From: Neofusicoccum parvum
Lineage: Eukaryota > Ascomycota > Dothideomycetes > Botryosphaeriales > Botryosphaeriaceae
Length of the DNA: 64,000 bases
Reading direction: 5' to 3'
NCBI GenBank assembly: GCA_020912385.1
Contig: CP087209.1
Coordinates: forward strand, 2,852,001 to 2,916,000
A model generated the notes under the pieces. The model made no database searches. It was not told the origin of the DNA and was given only the letters and a program-made list of their open reading frames with translations. Shown here in pieces: positions 1-11,262 of the stretch (position 1 is the first letter of the stretch; each line of letters begins with the position of its first letter). A program made the translations under genes and the position numbers.

Positions 1-890
1 TGCTTGGCGGTGTACTCGGTAGGTAAGGGTATGTTGCGGACAAGAGAAAGCGACGAAGCGACACGAATTTGCAAGCGATTGCCTGCCAGTGCTGCCACGA
101 ATGCGCCATCGGGCGACGCAACCGGATGCAAGGACGCTAAGAGAACATAAGCATGTTTGTTTCAAGAGCGTGGAGTGTCAGGAAAGCACCTTTGGCCTGC
201 TGCGACGCTTGCGGCGGGTCCATGTTGTGGTGTCGGCTGCGATTGTTTACGAGTTTCCGCTGTTGGCCCGGATGGCAACCAAACACGCCCGCCTGTGCGC
301 TCAGCCCTGGGCGCGCGACCGCACGTGAGCGCGAAAGTCGTTGCCGCGCCTTCACCTCTTCTCTCCTCTGCACCGCCCCAGTCCTCGGAATCGTGAGGTC
401 TTTCGCGCACAACATAACCACAGACTCATACATTTATCTTCTCTGTGCGCCCATGCTAGAAGATGATCCTGTTGCTGCACCCACAAACCCCCCCGAGGCC
501 TTGTGGTCTGCAGGTGACGACACCAGCTGCGCTCGACGACCACCCTATTGCCCTCAACGAGCAAGCCTGCATGGAGACTTGAGGCATCCTTGCGGATGCA
601 GAAGTGCTATAGGATCTGTGTCAGAGGAATTTGGACGAATGCCTCAAATTCCACCCTCTGGTTGCCTTGCATGCGAGATGCCTGAGGCAGTGTGCTCTTT
701 CCCTGCTGCCCCCAACTTCTCACCGGCGGTCGTTAGTCCTCAAGCGGTTCTTGCATCACTCAGGCTGGCAAACAGAAATGCCTGTGCTTGGTACGTAGGC
801 ACGGCGAACATGGAAGCGACACGCTGTCGCCTGCGGCCCAACGCTGCCAACTGAAGCCGAGAGCTGCGTTGAAGACGGGTGCGCTGCTGC

Positions 891-1062
891 TCGAAGGGAG
901 AGGTGATCCTGCCGTCCGCGATCCAAGGCAGACGGGCTGATTTGCTGCTACTGCTCGAAGGGAGAGGTGACCCTGCCGTCTGCGTTCCAAGGCGGATGGG
1001 CTGAGCTGCTGCCACTGCTCGATGGGAGAGGCGACCCTGCTGTGTGCGGACGAGGGCCGCTG
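891..1062. repeat. 64-bp tandem repeat, about 2.7 copies
   Basis: Copies start at 891, 955 and 1019, each opening with TCGAAGGGAGAGG or TCGATGGGAGAGG. Copies 1 and 2 match at about 56 of 64 positions; copy 3 is diverged and fades out near 1062. The array ends about 160 bp before the TATA box of the gene at 1414, so it could be a repeated upstream regulatory element. Confidence 0.85.
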
Positions 1063-1220
1063 GGTTGTGCTGCCGGCGGTGACGTCGCTTCCTCATGAGG
1101 AAACAACCTCCTGCCGCCGCCACCCCAACGCTGCTCTTCAGCGCGAGCGCTGCTGCAAGAGGCGACGCACCTGCTGCCCAGCGTGCCCGCGCAATGCAGC
1201 TGCTCTGCTCGCCGAGCGCC

Positions 1221-1228
1221 CTATATAA
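1221..1228 (+). promoter_or_regulatory. TATA box of the Thr-rich secreted protein gene
   Basis: The sequence reads CTATATAAT, about 190 bp upstream of the start codon at 1414, and is followed by a CT-rich leader typical of highly expressed fungal genes. Confidence 0.7.
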
Positions 1229-1413
1229 TCCCATCTCCGCCCGCTCTCAACTATCTTCTCTTCCTCACCATTCAATCTTACCATCAGCATTCCAAAGCTT
1301 GAGTCTCTCACTGCTCCCCGTTGCTTAAGTCGCTCTTCTGCATCTTGTACCACAGCAGCACTTGCTCCACTCTCATCTTCACTCAGAACTTACTTCTCAC
1401 TCTCATCTCCACC

Positions 1414-2559
1414 ATGCACTTCTCCACTGTCGCCATTCCGGCCCTCGCCGGTGTCGCTCTGGCCGCCCAGAAGCCAGCTGCCGGCACTCAGACCAGCCAG
1501 CCCAACTCTTGCAATGCTATCATTGGCGGCGGTCGCTTCCCCGACAAGACGCCTTTCGCCACGAAGGTCAACAATCCTACGACCACAACGAGGTTCTGGA
1601 CGACCACCACTTGCGTCACAACCCCTGAGGTCACAGTCACTACAGTGGTACCGTCTGCGTAAGTTTTCCGTCTTGGTCCCACATTCGCTGTGCTAACAAG
1701 TGTCAGACCCACCGCGACTGTGACCCCTGGCATCACGAAGTTCAAGGAAGGCACCCTGACGGTCACTAAGACTGTGCCCTATGGCACCAAGACGGTCACC
1801 TCAGACATCAAGGCGGCCCCCGTCACCCCGGTTGCCACCATGTCCGTGAACTTCGACGATCCTTCTGATAACCTGCCTCCTGTGGGAGCCGTCGTCCATG
1901 TCTTCTCACCCGTCGTTACAAGTGGTGCGACACGCCGCGTCCAGGTCCCAGGAATCTTCCGTCTTCCTGTTCAGCTCTGGAAGGCTGTGTCCGGTCTCTT
2001 CCTGCAGGGTGCAGTTGTCAATTCCCATGGAACAACCGCGACTGTGACCACAACGTCGGTCTTGACCGAGTTCAGCACGTTCCCCCAAACCGTCACAGCG
2101 CCAAAACCTAAGACTGTCACGACCACCATGGAGCCGACGACCGTGAAGGCCATCCCGAGCGTTACGACACAAACTTGGGACCGAAAGAACGATGGTATCC
2201 CGCCCCAGACGGTCGTGATCACTTTCCCTGGAGGCGAAGTCTTGGTGCAGGATGCCACCACTACGACCACCTCCACGGTCACGTCTACTCCCTCCTTTGC
2301 AGACTCCACCACTACGGCTACTTCCACGGTCACGTCTACTTCCGTCTTGCCAGACCCCACCACGGTGCATCCGACCACCACTACTAGCACTGTTGGAGGC
2401 CCAACCTTCACCGAGACCCTCGACTTACCAGTTGTCACTTCTGGGTAAGTTGACCACTTGCTCCCACATTCGCTACGCTAACAATCTCCCAGTGCCACTC
2501 GCAATGGACCCCCTGCCGTCGTGTCTATGGCTGTGAAGGCCTGGCGGTACTTCAACTGA
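1414..2559 (+). CDS. Secreted Thr/Val-rich cell-wall-type protein
   Basis: Exons 1414-1658, 1707-2444 and 2493-2559 give 349 residues. The N-terminus (MHFSTVAIPALAGVALA) is a signal peptide, probably cut before AQKPAAG. The rest is rich in Thr, Val, Ser and Pro, with many TTT, TVT and TST runs, as in O-glycosylated fungal wall or adhesin-like proteins. A 17-residue tandem repeat occupies roughly residues 267-300 (TTTTSTVTSTPSFADST and a second copy). The protein ends in ...VKAWRYFN, without a clear GPI-attachment tail. Both introns are exactly 48 nt and share most of their internal sequence. The start is the only ATG that precedes the signal peptide. The protein is probably exported to the wall or medium; its exact role is unknown. 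No family could be named. Confidence 0.85.
1659..1706 (+). other. Intron 1 of the Thr-rich gene (twin of intron 2)
   Basis: 48-nt GT-AG intron: GTAAGT donor, TGCTAAC branch site, CAG acceptor. It contains TCCCACATTCGCT, which is also in intron 2. It splits an Ala codon after its second base. Confidence 0.85.
2260..2361 (+). repeat. 51-bp in-frame coding tandem repeat (2 copies)
   Basis: Units 2260-2310 and 2311-2361 both open with ACTACG and carry the shared core CCACGGTCACGTCTACT. They encode 17-residue Thr/Ser-rich units in the secreted protein. Such repeats commonly vary in copy number in fungal wall proteins. Confidence 0.85.
2445..2492 (+). other. Intron 2 of the Thr-rich gene (twin of intron 1)
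   Basis: 48-nt GT-AG intron with GTAAGT donor, CGCTAAC branch site and CCCAG acceptor, in the same phase as intron 1. It shares the 13-mer TCCCACATTCGCT and the following GCTAACAA with intron 1, although it lies 786 bp downstream. Confidence 0.85.
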
Positions 2560-2752
2560 GTTTTTTTTTGGTCCAGATGAAGTTGCCAACTCCGGTCGGG
2601 AGGAAGTGTCATGGTTGATTTCTTTTGTCTGAGCGTTGCTTTCCCCTACGAACAAAGCGCACGCAGCGTACCTATGTACCTTAGTCTACTCCAAAATTGA
2701 GATTCTCCCCCTACCATCTCTAGTTATTACCTGACTTTTCCATCTACGTGCA

Positions 2753-2846
2753 TGCTTCAACTCGCTTATAGGTAGTTGAAGCATTCGTCCGGAGGCAAAT
2801 ATGCAGTGAAAGGAATGCCAAACCCATCCGGATGAATGCTTCAACT
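2753..2846. repeat. Three-segment inverted repeat (competing hairpins)
   Basis: Segment 1 (2753-2762, TGCTTCAACT) is the perfect reverse complement of the start of segment 2 (2774-2783). Segment 2 as a whole (2774-2793) pairs with segment 3 (2827-2846) over 20 bp with one mismatch. Segments 1 and 3 compete for the same part of segment 2. The element lies about 195 bp past the stop codon of the Thr-rich gene, so it may be in its 3' UTR or just beyond. Confidence 0.8.
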
Positions 2847-3383
2847 GCGCGTGAGAGTAGGCACGTGTTGACCGGATGAACCTCTGCATCGCGAAACCCG
2901 CCCTTCTCTCCCCCTTCTCACGACGGATCACCCTCCCTAGTCGCCTGCTCTCCACTCACTCACTACCAACACCCCTTCCTATCCCACAGGTTCTCATGAC
3001 CGGGGGTGCTGCGTAGCCTGGGAAAAGGCCTCAGCCTTCCGACCAACTTAAGCAACGGGCCAAAAAAAAAAAACCGCAACGCGCAATCGACGCCTGCAAA
3101 GCGTCCGCTTCAATCCGGGCGACTCTGCGGAAAACGATCTCACAATCGGAAACCCCGCCTAGCCAGCAAACCCCACGGACTACATATCTCCGCGGCGGCG
3201 GCAGCGGCGGCGGACGCCATAACACCTCTTTTTCTTTCTTGTGCACGTTTCGGATTCCCGCGGCAAGTTATGCCTCTACCACTGACTATCGTTTCGGTCG
3301 AAACCGGGCAAAATTCGTTTTCTGTCCCGAGGAGAGCCGGACGTGGCCGGATATGGAGCGGGGACGACAGTGACGGAGGAGAA

Positions 3384-3410
3384 GACGACGACGACGACGA
3401 CGACGACGAA
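3384..3410 (+). repeat. (GAC)n microsatellite
   Basis: A run of GAC/ACG triplets within the gene-poor block. No coding context is supported. Confidence 0.8.
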
Positions 3411-3572
3411 GGGACAAGGGAGAGAGAGAGGCGTAAGGTGTAGACTGTAAGGTGTAGAGTATAACTGGCGCCGAGAGGGGAAAATCAAACGGAATAGGTA
3501 GGTTGAACCACCGGGGAACCGTGTTATTGCTAGCCTTGACGGTGGCTGCCTGTTCTCTATCCTACTCTACCT

Positions 3573-3598
3573 ATGCTCTCTCTCTCTCTCTCTCTATC
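3573..3598 (+). repeat. (CT)n microsatellite
   Basis: A CT dinucleotide run, followed at about 3633-3666 by a (GCTC)n tract. Both are simple-sequence DNA. Confidence 0.8.
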
Positions 3599-4436
3599 TC
3601 CGCCAATGCCATGCCTGCATGCGTGCTTTGCTTCGCTCGCTCGCTCGCTCCCTTGCTCGCTCGCTCTCGGCATCTCGGATCAGCGTCATCCGGGCGGCGG
3701 TACCGAGTGGGCCGAAGGGCTCGCGCTCGTGCGTGCTTTTCTCTCGCCCTCTCACTTTTTTTTTTTGTGGCGGCGAGACAATGTGGTGCATGGGAAGGCG
3801 AAACGGGCGTCTGTGTGTCCTGCGTCGTCGACGATTGGAATTAGCGGTGGTATGGTCAAGGGGGGCTTGGGTTACCCCATCCGGCGCCCGTGGACTGGGG
3901 GAGTGTGCGGTCCTGCCGCGTCCATCGAAAGGGCGCGAAGATGAGGGAGGAGGAGCACGGGACGCGGCGGCGACAGTGTGGCGGCTACGGATTGTTGCGC
4001 GCGTGAGTGAAGGGAAGGCCCGTCTTTCGGGTTCCCCTTCGGCGGGCCGCCCGGTTGTGCGTGGGCAGGGTTCGCGGATTCTGCTGGTGCGGGTTTGAGG
4101 TTCGAGTCAAGATGGAGCCTGTGAGTCGAGTCGAGCCGCGCGCGGGACGGCGGAGGGAAAGGCTCAGCAGGACGGGGCAAGGATCGGGTTGGGGGCACGC
4201 GGCCAGGCAAGGCGGCTTGAGCAATGACTCGGCGCGGTGGTGGGCTGTACTACACGTACGTATGGCGGATGTCGTCTGTCTTGCCTTTGGCGATGTCTGT
4301 GCCTCTGAAAGCGAGCGGATGGGCGTGATGGTCTCTGCGTCGTTCGGTGCAAGCGCACGCGGGGCCGCAGGGCAGGAAGGAGTGGAGGCCGGGTGTGCGT
4401 TGCAAGGCGAAGCAGCAGGGCGCAGCACGGTGAGGC

Positions 4437-4500
4437 AGGGCCGGGCAGGGCAGGGCAGGGCAGGGCAGGCCAGGGCAGGCCAGGGCAGGCCAGGGCAGTG
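4437..4500 (+). repeat. GGCAG minisatellite with G-quadruplex pattern
   Basis: Tandem GGGCA units from about 4443 pass into 10-bp units of the type CAGGGCAGGC. The + strand carries at least four GGG runs spaced by two bases, the canonical G-quadruplex pattern. Confidence 0.85.
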
Positions 4501-7167
4501 CAGTGCTGGAAATGGGCAACGGTCAGTGCAGCGTCGCGCGAGGGCAGCGTGAGGGCAGCCAGGCGGCAGCACCGTTATCACACGCACCCGTCTCTTAAAC
4601 CCGCTGCTCGGCGCTCGCTTGTCCAGCTTGGTGTGATGCTTTGCTAAGTATAAGGCCATTCTATGTGAATCGCGCGCGGCACGCGTTCATCAGCAGAAGA
4701 GGCTGGGCTGGCCAGCGGCAGATCTAGATCAATCAGAGGCCTTCCCGCGCGCCCTGCAGGAAGGGGATTGCAAATACTCGGGGGGTGTGCTTACCGGGGA
4801 AGCTATATGGCTGCGCAGGGACAAGGAGTGATTGGCAACGGCCACGGCGCTTGGCTGCTGACCATGGCGGAGCTGTGTGATGAGGTTGCCGTGGCTGCCG
4901 TGGGTGCCGCCGCCTTGCGCGCCGTTGCTCAGAGCAATAGTGCAATCAGCCAGTCCGGCAATCAATCGAGAATCGGACCATCTCAATCTATCCCTCTCCA
5001 GACAAGCCTTGGGCGCAGCGGAAGAAGGGTGATTAGCGGGCACAGCACTCGGTGGAAGGGTGATGAGCAGGCGCAAGCCACGCGCGGTCAGCACTGAGCA
5101 ACACCATGCCACCGACGAGCGGACGGGCGTAACGATCCCCAGGCACTTTGGAATCTCTGATCACTCACTCGCCCGCTCCGCTCTCCCTGTCTCTCGCTCT
5201 CGCTTAGCCCTGTCGGTTCTTTAACCACCGCCTGGCTCCTTCACCCTTTCCCTTCCCCTTCTGATCTCTGCCCTAGGGAGGACGTGCGCATTTTCTCTTT
5301 TTTTTTTTCTGGCGTCCTCTCTTCCCTTGCTCGCTTGGCTGCCTGCCGTTCGCCAATGTCTTACTATACAAGTCATTCATTCACGCATGCAAATCGAAAT
5401 CGCTTGGCCCGGCAAGTGATGCGCGCGCCTTTGCTCCACCATCGCCGTTAGCCCCTGGTTGGGCAGAAAGTCCCCTGTGCCGCTTGCCGCGACTCCGCGA
5501 GCACCGTTAGGCTGTTGCGGACGGATGGACGGATGGGACGGACGGGGCGGTGCGCCCTCGGAATACCCGGAGTATCGGGCGGCTTTTTCTGGGTGCTCGC
5601 TTCGTTCTCTTGGACGGTGGAGGGTGGAAAGTGGGGAAATAGAGGAGAACTGCTCATCAATACTGAGTGGCAGTGTCCCTCCAGCGTCTGTGGGCTGTAC
5701 TGGTCGACTCAGGGCTTTTCCTTCGCCTGCCGATTGACACAGTCAATGATTCGAGCCGTCAGTGCTGGTGAGCCGTGTGGTGGACTGACCAGTCGGATCA
5801 TGGTGCTCCATACTGCGCGGCCCTGTGCGCTGCTGCGTAGGGGAGCGGTAGAACTCTGCAGAAAGAGGGGTAGGAACAGGTGCAAGGGGGCGGATTGCGG
5901 CGTGTGTGGAAGCGGCGCCGGGAGTTGGCGCAAGCGCAGGTGCAGTAGGGCTAGCTAGCCCGCTGGATCCCTAAGGGAGGGTGGTGCAGAATGAGGGAGG
6001 GGCGTGGAATTCATTGAGAAGCACAGACTGCTGATGAAGACGATGATGAGAGAGATCGGTGACGAGGGGGGTTAGGGTGCCGCCGGACACACGGGGCACG
6101 CAGCAGGGCTGTGTAGGGATTGCTGCCGCAGCTGCGGTTGCTGCCACCGCGATGCAGGAGAGCGCGCTTTGGCGGACCCGTCTGCTGGAACGACTGGCCT
6201 GTTGTTTCAAGGTCGCCCGCGGCGACACCACCACGAAATAGCTGGGCCCTCTCGCACGCCCGCCCGCCCTCTTTCCCCCGCCCTCAGGGTCCTGCCTGCG
6301 CGCAATCTTGCTGTCTCAAGGCTCGCTTCCTCAGAAGCGGTTTTGCTTTTTGCGGTGATGCGCGTGACATGGGGTTTGGCGGCGCTTGCAAAAGGTACTT
6401 GCCGCGCACCTGAGCTGATCCAAATAATTTGCCTTTGAAACTAGATCGTCGAGGTGAATTGCCGATGCGTGCGTGCGGATGGGAAAGATGAAAAATCGGC
6501 GGCGGGCTATTGGGTTGACCGCGGCACGCCAGGCACCCGAAGGCCGTCCGAGTGCCGAGGGCAGCGCTGCTGTCCGCCGTCCTTGGTACCTGCGCGGTGG
6601 TGTTGGCAAAAGCGCGCGCACGCTCTTGCAGATGCAATCGGCCCTAGGCAACGAGGCTAAGCGGATCTCCCCAGGCCTGGGCATTAGGCAATATTGCAAA
6701 CCCCCATGCCCGCCTGCCCAGCCCAAGATTGGCAAATTTCAGAGCAGAGAGACCAGAGATATGAGATGTGGGCTCGCCATCCCCTCACTTCGCGCGACAT
6801 GCCGTTGGCGTGTGCTCTCTCCAATTTTGCTGCTCGCCACCACCGCGGATACCCGCCCGCGCTGCCGGGACATGAGTAAGGACTCCAGCGTGGAAAATAG
6901 GGAGGAGGCGGCCCTCATGTTCCATCATGCAGGGCGCGGTGGGCCACGTCGGGCGTCGCTACGGCGGCAGCGGCAGCACAGCGCAGAGCGAAAAATCCCA
7001 TCCATGCACGTGGCCGGCAGGGGTGCCTGTTGCCAGAAAAAGACCACAGTAATTGTAGGGAGCAGGTGGGGATCAGCATGGCGGAGAGGCACAGAGAAGC
7101 GCCGAATCGAGCAGCGAGTCGCGCTGCAGGCGGCGGGCTGCGGGCTGCGGGCGGCGGGCGGCGCAGC

Positions 7168-7208
7168 AGCACCAGCACCAGCACCAGCGCCAGCACCAGC
7201 ACCAGCAC
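7168..7208 (+). repeat. (CACCAG)n microsatellite
   Basis: Six-base units ACCAGC / GCCAGC repeated about six times. The tract encodes Pro-Ala or Thr-Ser runs depending on frame, but no gene is supported here. Confidence 0.8.
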
Positions 7209-7608
7209 TGCAATGCGAGCGGCGGCGGGGCCGGAGGACGGAGATTCTTCCGGTCCGGCACAGCGCGTGTCCTGGCAGCTGAAGAAGGGGGAGGCATGCA
7301 TCAACGCGGCTCGTCTAGACCCCTCATAGGAGCCTCCATTATGGAGGCGGGATGGGGACGTCGCCCGTGATCTGCTTCGTTTCACCCACAGTCCAGCTCC
7401 CAAAGCGTGCTTGTGCAGCGGCGCCCGTCTCCACCATCACCGCCGGCGAGGCCGTGGCCGCGGGCGGCTGCCTGTCTTGGGGCTCCCGCTTTCGGCCGGT
7501 GAGCGCTGCGAAAATCAGGACGACGGAGGCACTGCCACGCGAATGGATCCCTCGCCGCGCGACACGCCCCGCGGCCTGGTCAGTGGGAAGCCGCGCGAGA
7601 TCGGGGAT

Positions 7609-7841
7609 ACGGTAGGGCAGAGCCTATGGCGTGTGAGATACGACAGGGCTGTACGGTAGGGCAAAGGGGCGTGGAGTCGTCGACGGCGCCGTCGAGCGTC
7701 GCGCGCATATCATGCCCCAGAAAGGAGATGCGCACGAGCGGGTGGGTGAGTACGAGAGTCGAGGCTGGTAGCGCAGCGTCGTAGCGTGGAGGCGCGAGGT
7801 GCGCAGTCCGGTGGGATGGGCCGGTGGGATACGGTAGGGCA
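7609..7841 (+). repeat. Dispersed ACGGTAGGGCA motif, three copies
   Basis: The 11-mer occurs at 7609, 7653 and 7831, all on the + strand, within otherwise unannotated GC-rich DNA. Two of the copies are preceded by GGGAT or GGGGAT. Confidence 0.75.
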
Positions 7842-9689
7842 AGCGCGGGATGCGCGATGCTGATGCGGCGGCGGTGGAGGAGGGCTGTCCACGGGCACGG
7901 GAAAAGCATGACTGCGGCGCCGGGCGGTGGTTGGGCGTGCGGGCACGACTCGGCCGGCCGGTTGACTCGCGGAGGTCTCAGGTGAGGTCGCCGGGGCGGC
8001 AGAGGCCAGCACGGGCACCCCTGCCGGATGCTGAAAAAAGCCGGCAGGGCTGAGGATCGGCAGGACGGAGCCACGGAGAAATCCTCGACTCGCGGACGCA
8101 GGGCGGAGGGCACAAATGCTTGTGCGCGGGAGCGAGAGTCAGCGAAGGCCTGACGGGAAATTTCCGCGCTGCTGATTGATCAATGTTTGGAGATGAGCGC
8201 GACGCGAGACCGAGGGCGCGGCCGCGATCAACTGCGCCCTGGGGCGCCTGCGCGCCGGGCGTCTGCGCGCCTGGTGCGATGTTCCGGAGAAAGGCGAGAC
8301 GATATGCACGGCGAGCCCTGCTGCGGTGCTGGCGGAGCGCGGGCGGCCGTTGCGCGCTCGGGGCAGCGCCTGGGTAGCGTGCCGTGTCGCGGGCGTCGCT
8401 GGTTGAGACGGCGCGGGAGGCTCGCAGCGACGGCTGCCAGCGCTGGTCGGTCCGAAAGACGCCCAGCGCGGTCCCGCGCGCTGCCGAGGCTCGCTGCTCC
8501 TCGCCGCAGCGCCGCGGGGGCGCGCTGAGGGCGGGCGGGCGGTGGTGGGGGTCGCTTATTCCGGTGGGGGCGCCGGAGCATCGTGAGATGGCCGCTCTGG
8601 TGTTGAGGCTGTGCCGAGCTCACGGCGCAAGGCCCGTGGTCGCGTCACGTTTTTTCTTTTCACAACACTGTTTCGTTACGCCCGACGCGCTCTACGCCCG
8701 TACCGGGCGGCAGGGAGACCGTGGCAGGGACAGGGCCGCGACAGGGGGCTGCCGTCTCCGCCCCGGAGCAGCCCGCTCTTGCGCGAGAGGAGGCCCCGGC
8801 GCCGGTCGGCTGCCTGCTGAAGAGGGAAAGGAGCCTCCGACGACGCTCAGTGGCCGCCGCCCTGTGCCCAAGGCACACCATCACGCTCACAAACCACCGC
8901 TCTCCCCAACGACCACTTTTTTCTGCCCGGGGGGCTGTCCATCAGTGGCCCGCGCGCCTTTTCGGTCCCAGCGCGGCGGCCTGTGTGTGGCGGAGCATTA
9001 AGGCCTGGCAGCCCGGCGAGGCGCAGCCCGCGCTGCATGCGAAGGCACGAAAACACTGCACCGCGAGGTAGCATGTAGTTTGATCGGCACTCTGCGCGCG
9101 GGCACGTTTGTGCGGGTTACAACGGCATGGTGCGACTGCCTCTCTGCCTCGCGCCGCCCACGGCCCCAATGCTTTAACGCGCCGCCGGAGCTCTCTCCAA
9201 ACGCAGCGGCGGCAGCTGGCGGGAGTCCCCCAGCGCCGCTGACTTCATACCGCCCGCCCGTCGTCTTGGGTTGACTCCGCTCGTCCTGCTGCTCGCTAAA
9301 GCGCCCTTGAGGCGCGTTTTGGGAACCCTGTCGAACGGTCGTCCCAGCCTTCCCGAAGAGGAAGGACGGGGCGATGACAGTGCTCTACACAGCAGACCTA
9401 GGTACGTTTGTGCTGAGCGATGCCTGTCATCAGCCCATGCTTGCGCGCAGCTGAAACGACCAGAGCACTGCTGCCAGCTTGTCCGTCATCGCGCGGCGCG
9501 GCGCCTGTGGAGAGCGGCGGAGGGCGGAGGCTGCTCCAGGCCAGGCAGGCCAAGCCGCACCTTGTTTTTGGGCGCTGTGCGACAGGCAGCTTTTGCCCCG
9601 GCGGGCGGCCCACGCTAGCGGCGCGGCGGCGCTACTGTCCATAGGGTGGGAGATCGCGTGGTGGTTACTAAATAAACTGCTCGTCTGGC

Positions 9690-9730
9690 TGCTGGCGGGC
9701 GGCCTTTGGTGCTGGCGGGCGGCCTTTGCG
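9690..9730 (+). repeat. 20-bp tandem duplication
   Basis: The unit GCTGGCGGGCGGCCTTTG-- occurs twice in direct tandem, starting at 9691 and 9711. No coding context is supported. Confidence 0.75.
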
Positions 9731-11218
9731 GCTGCGGCTCTGGCTGCCAATGATGCAGATGCCACCTCTGCTGCGCTCGCTCTCGCTTCCTGTCCTCGTC
9801 GATTGTTGACTGACCCGGGCCGCGCCACCAACAGCCGACGGGCTGATCGACTGGCGCGCGGGCAGATCTTGTCTGCCTCAGGCGAGTGTCCCGAGAGACA
9901 CGAAGAATGCTGGCGGCGGCTGCGGTGTCACGTCGCGTGCGCTGTAAGGGCCGCCAGCCGTGGCGGCCTTCGTGGCAGCTGCCCGTCATCGCACGGCAGG
10001 TGGTGAGACGAAGACGGCGATGCGCACGCGTGCCGGGGCTGGCTGGGCGGCCGGCGAGTGGTGGCAGGGCGGCGGCACTGCGACCACATGGCGAGCCGGT
10101 TGTGCTTGGGTTCCTTGCGCTGCGGGCTGAGCTTAAGTCGTCTGCATGTGTTGTCTTGCGCGCGGGTTTTACTTGCGTTTCCAAAGCTCCCGGCTTCCCG
10201 CGCACAGTCGCCGACCGCCGCCGCCCATGTGCCAGGTGCTGTTGCGCAACCTCGTGGAACTGCCCGGCATTGGTGCTGCACGCCGAACTTTCCAGAGTAT
10301 CTTAGCCCAAAGTCTATTTGCTCCTACTACGTTGCCAGCATTCGCGACCGCCGCTGCTTCGGGCCTGGCAGCTCGCCTCTCCTGCGCGCTGATTGGTGAC
10401 GCGTGTCCTCTTGCACCTGCCCTTGGCCGGGTGTGCCCCTTACAGCACCGATGCAAATCTCACGGATCGTTGCTTAAGGTTATCCTTGGGAATTTGATAT
10501 TCGCTGGGCCAAAGCGCGTGGCTTTCGCCTCTCTCCTAGCCCTATCTCGACAAGATACTTGGCCCTCCGTCCCTTCCGGACTTGGGGAAACAGACAATCG
10601 ATAGTGGAAACCGACCCCTCCTTCTCGAGCTCCCAATAGCGCCGCAGCTATGCAAAATCTGGAAACAGAAACAACTGAAACACTCGCCATGCGTGCCCAA
10701 CCTTCCGAGCCCTACGCTGTTTTCCCCGCTGCTCCTCTCAAGCGGCCCTGACTCTTTGGAAAAACGGAACCCATTAGTCCCTACGCCAAAATTCCTCGCC
10801 AAATGCCCAAAAAAAATGCAAATATGTGTGCTTCGCTTCGCTCGCTAGAAAAGAATAAGATGTTGCTCGATGAACTGACGTCTCTCGGCGCCGCGCGCTG
10901 TGGTACAGGGTCTCGCTCCCTCCGGCGGTATGAACAATGAGGCCGAATCAGGAGGTCGTTCAAGTGCAGATGCGATTCATGAAATTGCAAGCATGATCGT
11001 CGTGTCGTAAAAGCGGTGAGAAGATTGCAGATGCACGCTGGCCCGCCCGGTGGCGGATAGGGGCGGTGCGCCGTTGAGACAGTTGACTGCAGTTTCGATG
11101 TTTGAGCTTGTGGTCGTGAAAGATTTGTTGCGACGCCCTTGTGTGCTCTCACATCGTATCTCCTCGACCTTTGCCTTTGAAGTTCGGGTCGTGGTCTTCG
11201 AACTTGATAGTAGGCTGA

Positions 11219-11262
11219 GAGTGGTGGTGTTGGTGGTGGTGGTGGTGGTGGTGTGGTTGGTG
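11219..11262 (+). repeat. (GGT)n microsatellite just past the Zn2Cys6 gene
   Basis: A GGT/GTG run about 50 bp beyond the stop codon of the minus-strand transcription factor. It therefore probably lies in that gene's 3' UTR or terminator region. Confidence 0.75.

Larger units (their letters stand above)
1..1413. other. Upstream region of the Thr-rich secreted protein gene
   Basis: No convincing gene is seen. Open frames here overlap one another on both strands and show no family resemblance. The right half is the promoter and leader of the gene starting at 1414. It holds a 64-bp tandem repeat (891-1062), a TATA box (1221-1228) and a CT-rich leader running up to the start codon. Confidence 0.6.

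Noticed and set aside
153..854. 233-codon open frame on the + strand
   Set aside because: It overlaps frames on the other strand, has no recognisable domain, signal or splice context, and shows scattered Cys/Arg/Pro composition typical of a chance frame in GC-rich DNA.
4092..4110. B-box-like GGTTCGAGTC
   Set aside because: No A box or acceptor stem around it; a chance match.
6473..7282. 269-codon frame with an Ala-Pro repeat
   Set aside because: The Ala-Pro run is just the CACCAG microsatellite. The rest is low in complexity, with competing frames on both strands and no family resemblance.
8384..9001. 205-codon frame on the + strand
   Set aside because: Arg/Gly/Ala-rich, with overlapping frames of similar length on both strands; no domain and no supported start.
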